Shown piece by piece: positions 1 to 5,954 of a DNA stretch of 5,954 nt. The number at the start of each line of letters is the position of its first letter. Positions within the stretch are counted from its first letter, which is position 1. Source of the stretch: Saprospiraceae bacterium UBA3362 (GTDB lineage: Bacteria; Bacteroidota; Bacteroidia; Chitinophagales; Saprospiraceae); contig DEQQ01000055.1 of the NCBI GenBank assembly GCA_002360455.1, positions 1 to 5,954 on the forward strand, in the 5' to 3' direction. The position numbers and the translations under genes are program-made. The notes beneath the pieces were generated by a model that made no database searches, was not told where the DNA came from, and worked only from the letters and a program-made list of their open reading frames with translations.

Positions 1-494
<494 letters not shown>

Positions 495-546
495 CTTTTT
501 TTATTTTTTTTCTCCGCATCATTTTCTCTCCAACCTTTTTTTTATT

Positions 547-597
547 TTGACTTGATGAAGTCAATCTAATCTAAAAATTATATACTGCGTAGCAGTA
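547..597 (+). other. Two short hairpins in the 23S-5S spacer
   Basis: The 23S-5S spacer (about 495-606) holds no tRNA. It is T-rich on its 23S side and carries two perfect small inverted repeats. The first is TTGACTT (547-553) and AAGTCAA (558-564), a 7-bp stem with a 4-base loop. The second is TACTGC (583-588) and GCAGTA (592-597), a 6-bp stem with a 3-base loop, ending about 9 bases before the 5S gene. Such stems may serve as processing signals in the pre-rRNA, but that role is inferred. Neither has a terminator-like T-run directly after its 3' arm. Confidence 0.5.
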
Positions 598-606
598 AAA
601 ACTTTT

Positions 607-714
<108 letters not shown>

Positions 715-725
715 TTTTTTTCAAT

Positions 726-759
726 AAGCCTTGATCTTTGGATTCAAGGCTTTTTTTTT
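726..759 (+). terminator. Intrinsic terminator of the rRNA operon
   Basis: A perfect 9-bp inverted repeat, AAGCCTTGA (726-734) and TCAAGGCTT (744-752), encloses a 9-base loop and runs straight into nine T residues (751-759). This is a textbook Rho-independent terminator. It lies about 12 bases after 5S and about 105 bases before the next promoter, so it ends the rRNA transcript and insulates grpE from rRNA transcription. The palindrome could also form on the opposite strand, but no minus-strand gene converges on it. Confidence 0.9.
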
Positions 760-863
760 GCTCTAATAGCAAAGTCTCTTCAGATCATTAGTAGTCTTTT
801 TATCCTAACTGCTTTATTCAACCTTGAATATTTCTCGATTTGTCATTTTGTCCGCTTTTTAGC

Positions 864-893
864 TTTGGCAAGACTATTGAGGAAATACCTTTG
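864..893 (+). promoter_or_regulatory. Bacteroidota-type promoter for grpE-dnaJ-gldH
   Basis: TACCTTTG (886-893) matches every fixed base of the Bacteroidota -7 consensus TAnnTTTG. TTTG (864-867) lies 18 bases upstream, as expected for the -33 element of the primary sigma factor of this phylum. Transcription would begin near 899, leaving a very short leader of about 12 bases before the grpE ATG at 911. No CIRCE inverted repeat (the HrcA operator often found near heat-shock genes) is present. The call rests on consensus match and position only. Confidence 0.65.
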
Positions 894-910
894 TTCAATC
901 TATCAAAATC

Positions 911-1444
911 ATGAATTCTCAAGATCCACAAGATTTTCAAACAGAAAATTCCCAAGAAGAGCAACAACTTGTTCAAGATCAATCTTCCCAGAACGACTCT
1001 GCCATGGCTCTATCCGGTGAATTGCAAGAACAAAAAGATAAATTTTTGAGACTGTATGCAGAATTCGATAACTTCAAACGTCGAACTGCTAAAGAGAGAA
1101 TTGACCTTGTCAAAACGGCCTCACAAGATTTAATTCAAGACTTATTGTCAGTAGTAGATGACTTTGAACGTGCTGAAAAATTATCTCTTGAACAAAATAA
1201 TCCTGAGATTTTTCCGGAAGGAATGAAACTCGTTTATCAAAAACTTATTGCCGTTCTTAAATCTCGAGGATTGGAACCCATGGACACTACGGGCAAGGCT
1301 TTTGACTCTGCCCTTCATGAAGCTATCACCGAGTTCCCTTCTCCGGAAGAATCTATGAAAGGTAAGGTTTTCGACACATTAGAAAAAGGGTACTTTATTC
1401 ACGATAAAATTATTCGATTTGCCAAAGTAGTGGTGGCAAAATAA
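911..1444 (+). CDS. grpE: GrpE, nucleotide exchange factor for DnaK
   Basis: Cytoplasmic co-chaperone that works as a dimer to release ADP from DnaK, resetting the Hsp70 folding cycle. The protein has 177 residues, slightly shorter than the roughly 190-200 of E. coli GrpE but normal for the family. Residues 1-35 are a low-complexity tail rich in Gln, Asp, Glu and Ser. A long alpha-helical dimerisation region follows, with the conserved FDNFKRR at 52-58. The C-terminal beta domain that contacts DnaK includes FDSALHEAI (131-139) and the GrpE signature near 149-175, with KGKV, KGY, DK and IR.AKVVV. The start at 911 is the first in-frame ATG after the promoter at 864-893. No Shine-Dalgarno sequence is visible, which is usual in Bacteroidota; an A-rich stretch precedes the start. 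It is first in a run with dnaJ, 13 bases downstream. Regulation by heat is plausible for the family, but no specific heat-shock operator is seen. Confidence 0.97.
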   Translation: MNSQDPQDFQTENSQEEQQLVQDQSSQNDSAMALSGELQEQKDKFLRLYAEFDNFKRRTAKERIDLVKTASQDLIQDLLSVVDDFERAEKLSLEQNNPEIFPEGMKLVYQKLIAVLKSRGLEPMDTTGKAFDSALHEAITEFPSPEESMKGKVFDTLEKGYFIHDKIIRFAKVVVAK

Positions 1445-1457
1445 CACTATTCATATT

Positions 1458-2621
1458 ATGTCAAAAAGAGACTATTACGATATTCTTGGTGTAGCCAAAT
1501 CTGCAGATGCAGATACTATAAAAAAAGCTTACAGAAAAGTAGCAATGCAATATCATCCTGACAGAAACCCGGGAGATAAAGCAGCAGAAGACAAATTCAA
1601 AGAAGCAGCAGAGGCTTATGAAGTTCTGAGTGACGCAGATAAAAAAGCAAGATACGATAGATATGGTCATGCAGGCGTTGACCCCAATCAGGGATTTGGA
1701 GGTCGTGGAGGCGCAAGCATGAATATGGATGATATTTTTGCAAACTTCGGCGATATTTTTGGAGATGCCGGCAGCCCTTTCGAAGCATTTTTTGGCCGAT
1801 CCGGTAGCCGTTCCGGCGCGAGAACAGGCCAGCAGGGCAACAACCTTCGCATTAAGGTTTCTATGACTTTAGAAGAAATAGCTACAGGAGTTACCAAAAA
1901 AATTAAAGTCAAAAAACAGTTGACTTGCAATTCATGCAATGGCTCAGGTGCCAAAGATTCAAAGTCAATATCTACCTGCAGCGGCTGCAACGGCTCAGGA
2001 TATGTTCGTCAAATCAAAAACACATTTTTAGGCCAAATGCAAACTACAACGGTTTGCCCACGGTGCAATGGTACTGGACAACAGGTGGCTAATAATTGCT
2101 CAAGTTGTCGTGGCTCCGGTCTAGAACCTGGAGAAGAAACTTTAGAGATACAAATTCCTGCAGGAGTGGAAGACAACATGCAGCTGTCCATGAGAGGCAA
2201 AGGCAATGCAGGCCCGAGCGGAGGTCCGGCAGGAGATCTCATTATCAATATCGAACAAAAGCCGCATCAGCATTTTACTAGAGACGGCATGAACATCCAT
2301 TATGATCTTTATATCAATTTTGCAGATGCAGCCTTAGGGTTGCAGGCCGAAGTTCCCACTCTCAATTCTTCTGTAAAAATTAAAATCCCGTCGGGTACAC
2401 AAAGCGGAAAAGTTTTTCGCCTCAGAAGCTTAGGGATGCCTTCAGTGCAATCATACGAAAAAGGAGATCAGCTAGTACACGTCCATATTTGGACTCCAAA
2501 ACAATTGACTAGCGAAGAAAAAAACTTGCTGGAAAAAATCAGAAATATGCAAAACTTCAAACCCAATCCGGGTACCGAAGAAAAAGGGTTCTTTGATCGA
2601 ATGAAAGAATTTTTTAACTAA
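1458..2621 (+). CDS. dnaJ: DnaJ, Hsp40 co-chaperone (type I)
   Basis: Cytoplasmic J-domain protein that delivers unfolded clients to DnaK and stimulates its ATPase. The 387 residues match the family length (E. coli DnaJ has 376). The domain order is complete: J domain at 1-72 with the catalytic HPD at 33-35; a Gly/Phe-rich linker at about 73-130 (GFGGRGG, DIFANFGDIFGD); and a zinc-binding region with four intact CxxCxGxG motifs whose first cysteines are C157, C174, C200 and C214. Two substrate-binding beta domains follow to about residue 345, then a C-terminal tail ending FFDRMKEFFN. All eight zinc-ligand cysteines are present. The start ATG lies 13 bases after the grpE stop, indicating co-transcription. 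The stop codon TAA shares its last A with the start ATG of the following gldH-like gene. No Shine-Dalgarno sequence is evident. Confidence 0.98.
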   Translation: MSKRDYYDILGVAKSADADTIKKAYRKVAMQYHPDRNPGDKAAEDKFKEAAEAYEVLSDADKKARYDRYGHAGVDPNQGFGGRGGASMNMDDIFANFGDIFGDAGSPFEAFFGRSGSRSGARTGQQGNNLRIKVSMTLEEIATGVTKKIKVKKQLTCNSCNGSGAKDSKSISTCSGCNGSGYVRQIKNTFLGQMQTTTVCPRCNGTGQQVANNCSSCRGSGLEPGEETLEIQIPAGVEDNMQLSMRGKGNAGPSGGPAGDLIINIEQKPHQHFTRDGMNIHYDLYINFADAALGLQAEVPTLNSSVKIKIPSGTQSGKVFRLRSLGMPSVQSYEKGDQLVHVHIWTPKQLTSEEKNLLEKIRNMQNFKPNPGTEEKGFFDRMKEFFN

Positions 2622-3106
2622 TGACAATGCAGACAGTAAAGCCATTATTCTATGCTTTTGGTCTATTATTGATGCTCGTATCTTGCCATCAAACCATTGT
2701 CTACAAAAAACAATTCGATATCCCAAATCAAGTGTGGACTTATCAGGATTCTCTCCAGTTCGAGTGGACCATTCAAGACACCCAGACCGCTTACAATTTG
2801 GAACTTGAACTTGGCCATGATCAAAATGTTCCCTATTCTAATGTATATGTCCTGTGCCACACTATTTACCCCGACAAAACCGAGTTTACACAACCCGTCT
2901 CATTGGATATTTTGGACAAGCACGGTCGCTCCAACGGTCAGTGCAGTGGGAGAATTTGCAAATGCATCATCCCGTTACAAACTCAAGCTCATTTCCCAAT
3001 TCAAGGAAACTATTCTCTCATCTTTACCCAGTATTCCAGAACCGACAGCTTTCCCGGTCTTCATTATCTAGCCTTAAAAATCAATCCGGATCAACAAAAA
3101 AAATAG
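2621..3106 (+). CDS. gldH: GldH-like gliding motility lipoprotein
   Basis: Predicted envelope lipoprotein of 161 residues. A positively charged start is followed by a hydrophobic stretch (8-19) and a lipobox L19-V20-S21-C22, so C22 should be the lipidated first residue of the mature protein. The rest resembles the GldH family: W39 followed by a YQDSLQFEW strand, DTQTAYNLELEL (53-64), PYSNVYV (71-77), and near the C-terminus GNYSLIFTQYSRTDSFPGLHYLALKI, where GldH proteins carry an F-x-x-Q...R.D.LPGI-like pattern. In Flavobacterium johnsoniae GldH is required for gliding, but homologues also occur in non-gliding Bacteroidota, so motility is not proven. Three extra cysteines (C108, C113, C115) lie where relatives usually have a Gly/Trp-rich segment. 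The ATG overlaps the dnaJ stop by one base, suggesting translational coupling; a second in-frame ATG at 2627 is an alternative start. The family call comes from recalled motif patterns, without an alignment. Confidence 0.8.
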   Translation: MTMQTVKPLFYAFGLLLMLVSCHQTIVYKKQFDIPNQVWTYQDSLQFEWTIQDTQTAYNLELELGHDQNVPYSNVYVLCHTIYPDKTEFTQPVSLDILDKHGRSNGQCSGRICKCIIPLQTQAHFPIQGNYSLIFTQYSRTDSFPGLHYLALKINPDQQKK

Positions 3107-3109
3107 GAG

Positions 3110-3150
3110 AAGCAGAGTTCAATTCTTTGCTTTTAGCTTGAGTCCTGCTT
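3110..3150 (+). terminator. Imperfect hairpin behind gldH, possible weak terminator
   Basis: Starting 4 bases after the gldH stop, AAGCAGAGTTCAA (3110-3122) can pair with TTGAGTCCTGCTT (3138-3150) around a 15-base loop. The 13 positions comprise ten Watson-Crick pairs, two G-T wobbles and one mismatch. Only three T residues close the 3' arm before the sequence turns mixed, so this is not a strong intrinsic terminator. It may mark or protect the 3' end of the grpE-dnaJ-gldH transcript. The role is inferred from position. Confidence 0.4.
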
Positions 3151-3154
3151 TACG

Positions 3155-3181
3155 TTGCGGTGCTTCGCACCTCCACTGCAA
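3155..3181. repeat. GC-rich hairpin, possible dispersed element
   Basis: GGTGC (3159-3163) and GCACC (3167-3171) form a perfect 5-bp stem around TTC. An outer TTGC (3155-3158) can pair with GCAA (3178-3181) across a 6-base bulge (3172-3177). The patch is clearly more GC-rich than the surrounding A/T-rich DNA. No T-run follows, so it is not a standard terminator alone. Compact GC-rich stems of this sort can belong to families of dispersed intergenic repeats, but no second copy lies in this window. Confidence 0.35.
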
Positions 3182-3489
3182 TCAGGTCTAGGTTTGCATA
3201 CTCCATATTTTCACATTAACTATTTTAGGCCACTCTCTTCCCCTCGCTTTCACAAATTTCCATGTTGATTCCAATAGGTTGTCCATCCATTTCAATTCCA
3301 ACCTCTTCCTTCCATATTTCTCGTCTCAATACCTAATCCCGATTTTGAAATGCAAATGCGATCGAATTAAATTTATCTTAAATTACATTAAAATTTTCCC
3401 TTCCAACCATCCACTTTTCAAGCTAAGCCTTAAGTTCACAGTCATTTTTTTAAAATTCTTACTATAGGTATTTTTTAATCTATCATAAT

Positions 3490-3507
3490 TATAATCAGGT
3501 GATTATA
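3490..3507. promoter_or_regulatory. 8-bp palindrome, possible operator
   Basis: TATAATCA (3490-3497) and TGATTATA (3500-3507) are perfect inverted repeats separated by only GG. The spacing is too tight for a comfortable full-length RNA hairpin and fits a site for a dimeric DNA-binding protein. It lies about 200 bases upstream of the repeat-protein gene. The surroundings are very A/T-rich, where chance palindromes are more common, so confidence is low. Confidence 0.3.
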
Positions 3508-3606
3508 TATTAATAAAAATAATTAAATCCTCAATTTTTTCATTTTTTTTCAAAAATCTCATTCACATTTTCGCTTTTCCTGCATAGATAGAGAAGAGAA
3601 ATTCGA

Positions 3607-3638
3607 TTGGAGTGCAGAATGACCTAAGACTTGATTTG
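3607..3638 (+). promoter_or_regulatory. Weak candidate promoter for the repeat-protein gene
   Basis: TTGATTTG (3631-3638) differs from the Bacteroidota -7 consensus TAnnTTTG at one fixed base. TTG (3607-3609) lies 21 bases upstream as a possible -33 element. The leader to the ATG at 3704 would be about 60 bases. A second, poorer match is TAGGTTCA near 3684. Both are weaker than the grpE promoter, and either or neither could be used. Confidence 0.25.
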
Positions 3639-3703
3639 CGTCCAAAATGCGATTTCGAACTATCCGGGTGTGTTCAATCAAAATAGGTTCAAATCAATTT
3701 TTT

Positions 3704-5954
3704 ATGAAAAAACAAAATTCTAGACTGTTTTTAGCTCATCTCATTTTGGCTTTTATCCTTGTGGGATCCGCTCAAGAAACACAAGCCCAGTTCAAATTCT
3801 GGAAATTTAAGTACGCTTTCCAAAAACCAAGACAATCCTGTATTTTCCCCCCAATAATAAACTGCCCTCCCAATTTCAACGCCTGTCCGGGCGTTTCTAC
3901 CTCTCCCAACAATACGGGCACAGCAACAGCATCTCCAGGAGGCCTCGGCTGTAATCAACCGGTGGTTACTCACCAAGATCAAATCCTATCTCAGGGTCCT
4001 TGTACAAATGCAATTGAGATCAAAAGAACATGGACGGCCACAGATCCACAGGATCCAAGTTTGACCTCCTCCTGTTTTCAAATCATCAAACTGGCAGATA
4101 ATACTGCTCCGGTGATTACCAACTGTCCAAAAGATATAACCATGGCAGCCAATATCAATTGTTTTGCTACTGTGTTTTGGAATCCACCTACTGTAACAGA
4201 CAATTGCGGAAAATTATTCCTAACGGTCTCTCACATCAGTGGTGACAATTTTCCTATAGGGGTAACTCGAGTGACCTATACAGCCGAAGATCTTTGCGGC
4301 AACAGTTCCACCTGTGCGTTCAATATAACCATCACAGGAAACTGCTGCTCTTTGCCTCCTACGATTTCATGTCCTCCAGACTACAACGGATGTCCGGGCG
4401 ATACCATCTTACCAAAAAAGACCGGTACACCAATTACATTTCCGGGCAGTCCAACTTGCGGTACTCCTATATTAACCTATAGAGATTCAAGTCTTTCTAG
4501 CGGACCATGCAATGGCGCACTATCCTTTTATAGATATTGGACTGCAAGAGATCCCAACGACTCAACCTTGAAGGCAACCTGTAGACAAAAAATCACACTG
4601 AAAGACGAACAAGCTCCAATATTGAGCAACTGTCCGCCTAATATTACTGTTGCACCTACAAGCAATTGTCAAGCCAATGTGAGCTGGACAAATCCATCCC
4701 TCTCAGACAATTGTACCGGAGCAAGTTTGAGCTCATCTCATGCCAATGGTTCACTTTTCAATGAAGGAACAAGTACAGTGGTAATCACAGCAACCGATAG
4801 ATGTGGTAATACATCATCTTGTTCTTTTACGGTAACAGTTTCGGCATGCTGTAATGTGCCTCCGGTCATTAGTTGTCCTGTTAGCTATAGATCTTGTCCG
4901 GGAACCTCCATTGATCCTTCTGTAACCGGAATGGCTACAGCAAGCCCCGGAGCTCCCCAGTGCGGTACGCCAACCATAACTTATTCCGATCAAATAGTAT
5001 CTACAGGACCATGCAATGGCGCCATTCAGATCACAAGAAAATGGAAGGCCACTGATCCAAACAATTCCACTTTGTTTTCTACCTGTGATCAGACTATAGT
5101 GCTTTCTGACATCCAAAGACCTAGCATTACCAACTGCCCTCAGAACATTACGGTTACAGCCGATCCAAGCAGTTGCATTGCATCTGTATCTTGGACAGAT
5201 CCTATCTTAACGGACAATTGTGGTACTCCTACTCTTTATTCTTCACATTCAAATCCAGGTACCTATTTGGAGGGGATCACAACAGTGACTTTGCGTGCTA
5301 CCGATGCTTGTGGAAATACAGCAACTTGCAGCTTTACCATAACGGTTTTGCCTTGTTGCAACACAGCTCCGGTCATCAACTGTCCTGCCAATTACACGGG
5401 CTGCCCTTCAAGCTCAACCAATCCGGCAACAACAGGGACTGCAACAGCTTCCCCGGGTGCTCCTCAATGCGGCATTCCAACAATCACTTATTCGGATAGA
5501 ATCATCTCAACAGGTCCATGTCAAGGAGCAATCGAAATAGAACGTACTTGGAAAGCTACCGATCCAAATCGTACCAACCTAAGCTCAAGCTGCATCCAAA
5601 CGATCAAACTAATAGACCAGACTCCACCTGTCTTTACTTCTTGTCCAAGCAATGTTACAATACAACCTAATCAAAATTGTCAGGCAATTTACAATTGGGT
5701 TCCTCCGACAGCAACAGATAATTGCGGTCAAGTCAATCTTAGTTCTACTCATCAACCCGGCGCCACATTTAATGTCGGGACAACTATCGTGACCTATACA
5801 GCTACAGACGGTTGTGGTAATGCGGCTCAGCATAGTTTTACTGTAACAGTTCCTAATACTTGCTGTAATCAACCTCCAATCTTAACCTGCCCTCCTCCAT
5901 ATACCGGTTGCCCTGCTCAGTCCTATGGACCAAATTTTACAGGAATGGCCTCGG
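3704..5954 (+). CDS. Large secreted HYR-repeat protein, 5' part (runs off the window)
   Basis: An open frame of 750 codons plus one base with no stop before the window edge, so the gene is longer. The start ATG at 3704 is followed by a typical signal peptide: MKKQNSR, a hydrophobic core at about 8-22, and likely signal peptidase I cleavage after A28 (TQA-Q) or A23 (GSA-Q). From residue 49 the protein is a tandem array with a period of 168-169 residues. Each unit has an N-terminal module with PPxIxCP near its start, then GPCxxA, RxWxATDP or a close variant, and SxC motifs. An HYR domain follows, with NCPxxI(T), a Trp-containing strand, DNCG, and ATDxCGNxxxCxFTVTV. HYR domains have an immunoglobulin-like fold and are linked to adhesion. 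About 50 cysteines are present, so the mature protein should be extracellular and disulfide-bonded. No enzymatic motif is seen. A type IX secretion C-terminal domain would be expected but is not visible. It is separated by about 600 bases from gldH and is probably its own transcript. Exact function is unknown. Confidence 0.92.
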   Translation, partial: MKKQNSRLFLAHLILAFILVGSAQETQAQFKFWKFKYAFQKPRQSCIFPPIINCPPNFNACPGVSTSPNNTGTATASPGGLGCNQPVVTHQDQILSQGPCTNAIEIKRTWTATDPQDPSLTSSCFQIIKLADNTAPVITNCPKDITMAANINCFATVFWNPPTVTDNCGKLFLTVSHISGDNFPIGVTRVTYTAEDLCGNSSTCAFNITITGNCCSLPPTISCPPDYNGCPGDTILPKKTGTPITFPGSPTCGTPILTYRDSSLSSGPCNGALSFYRYWTARDPNDSTLKATCRQKITLKDEQAPILSNCPPNITVAPTSNCQANVSWTNPSLSDNCTGASLSSSHANGSLFNEGTSTVVITATDRCGNTSSCSFTVTVSACCNVPPVISCPVSYRSCPGTSIDPSVTGMATASPGAPQCGTPTITYSDQIVSTGPCNGAIQITRKWKATDPNNSTLFSTCDQTIVLSDIQRPSITNCPQNITVTADPSSCIASVSWTDPILTDNCGTPTLYSSHSNPGTYLEGITTVTLRATDACGNTATCSFTITVLPCCNTAPVINCPANYTGCPSSSTNPATTGTATASPGAPQCGIPTITYSDRIISTGPCQGAIEIERTWKATDPNRTNLSSSCIQTIKLIDQTPPVFTSCPSNVTIQPNQNCQAIYNWVPPTATDNCGQVNLSSTHQPGATFNVGTTIVTYTATDGCGNAAQHSFTVTVPNTCCNQPPILTCPPPYTGCPAQSYGPNFTGMAS
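3848..5954 (+). repeat. Tandem protein-coding repeat array, period 504-507 bp
   Basis: In-frame units begin at 3848, 4355, 4859, 5366 and 5873 (residues 49, 218, 386, 555, 724), giving lengths of 507, 504, 507 and 507 bases; the fifth is cut by the window edge. HYR halves begin near residues 135, 304, 472 and 641. Units are diverged in DNA but keep short identical blocks in register. A 17-base block starting GGACCATGCAATGG recurs at 4502 and 5006 (exactly 504 apart). GTGACCTATACAGC recurs at 4271 and 5789 (exactly 1518 apart, three units). This points to duplication of a two-domain unit followed by divergence. Confidence 0.93.

Larger units (their letters stand above)
3107..3703. other. Intergenic stretch with no convincing gene
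   Basis: About 600 bases between gldH and the large repeat gene. Short open frames exist (for example 3279-3467), but their translations are rich in Phe, Leu, Ile and Lys with no recognisable domain, as expected from random AT-rich DNA. The left end holds two hairpins (3110-3150 and 3155-3181). The middle is pyrimidine-rich, then strongly A/T-rich, and contains an 8-bp palindrome at 3490-3507. The last 100 bases should contain the promoter of the following gene. No tRNA, transposase remnant or riboswitch was recognised. Confidence 0.7.

Noticed and set aside
495..606. A tRNA gene between 23S and 5S
   Set aside because: There is no cloverleaf-forming sequence, no GGTTCGAATCC-like T-arm and no CCA-end context; the spacer is also only about 110 bases.
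760..910. A CIRCE-type heat-shock operator ahead of grpE
   Set aside because: I looked for the TTAGCACTC/GAGTGCTAA inverted repeat and found nothing resembling it.
3279..3467. A 62-codon open frame in the gldH/repeat-gene gap
   Set aside because: The product is a low-complexity mix of Phe, Leu, Ile, Lys and Ser with no domain, no clear promoter and no neighbour logic; it fits chance in AT-rich DNA.
3731..3982. Minus-strand open frame opposite the start of the repeat-protein gene
   Set aside because: The plus-strand frame has a signal peptide and periodic HYR repeats. The minus-strand frame is a shadow of it, as are those at 4814-5116 and 5609-5872.
5173..5499. Plus-strand 108-codon frame inside the repeat gene
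   Set aside because: It is out of frame with the long HYR-repeat coding sequence and has no repeat periodicity or domain of its own.
3848..5954. Regular spacing considered as a CRISPR array or DNA-level satellite
   Set aside because: The period is about 505 bases, is in frame, and is conserved at protein rather than DNA level; there are no short identical repeats with unique spacers.

Overview
The window looks like a chromosomal segment of a member of the Bacteroidota. Four observations support this: a promoter of the TTTG/TAnnTTTG type in front of grpE, translation starts with no Shine-Dalgarno sequence, a gldH-type lipoprotein gene (a family restricted to Bacteroidota), and a large secreted protein built from HYR-type repeats of the kind common in this phylum. 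HYR-rich proteins are frequent in Saprospiria and relatives, but assignment below phylum is a guess.

Layout. Positions 1-494 are the 3' end of a 23S rRNA gene, covering the peptidyl-transferase centre and the sarcin-ricin loop. A T-rich spacer with two small hairpins leads to a 5S rRNA gene (about 607-714), and a strong intrinsic terminator (726-759) closes the rRNA operon. A new promoter (864-893) then starts a tight three-gene run: grpE (911-1444), dnaJ (1458-2621) and a gldH-like lipoprotein gene (2621-3106). The dnaJ stop and gldH start share one base. GrpE and DnaJ are the nucleotide-exchange factor and J-domain co-chaperone of DnaK, which is not in the window. GldH is an outer-envelope lipoprotein linked to gliding motility, so its position behind co-chaperone genes is the unexpected part of the operon.

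Positions 3107-3703 form a roughly 600-base AT-rich stretch with no convincing gene. It contains two hairpins just behind gldH and a short palindrome. At 3704 a long open frame begins and runs off the right edge without a stop (at least 750 codons). It encodes a signal peptide followed by a very regular tandem array with a period of 168-169 residues. Each unit pairs a cysteine-rich module containing an RxWxATDP motif (or a close variant) with an HYR domain, normally with 12 cysteines per unit. Four complete units and the start of a fifth are visible. This is very probably a giant secreted or surface-anchored adhesin-like protein. Its C-terminus, where a type IX secretion sorting domain might be expected, is outside the window.

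No CRISPR array, transposase, tRNA or phage gene was seen. The most noteworthy item is the composite, disulfide-rich repeat architecture of the last gene. It belongs to a recognisable broad class of Bacteroidota surface proteins rather than being a demonstrably new system.
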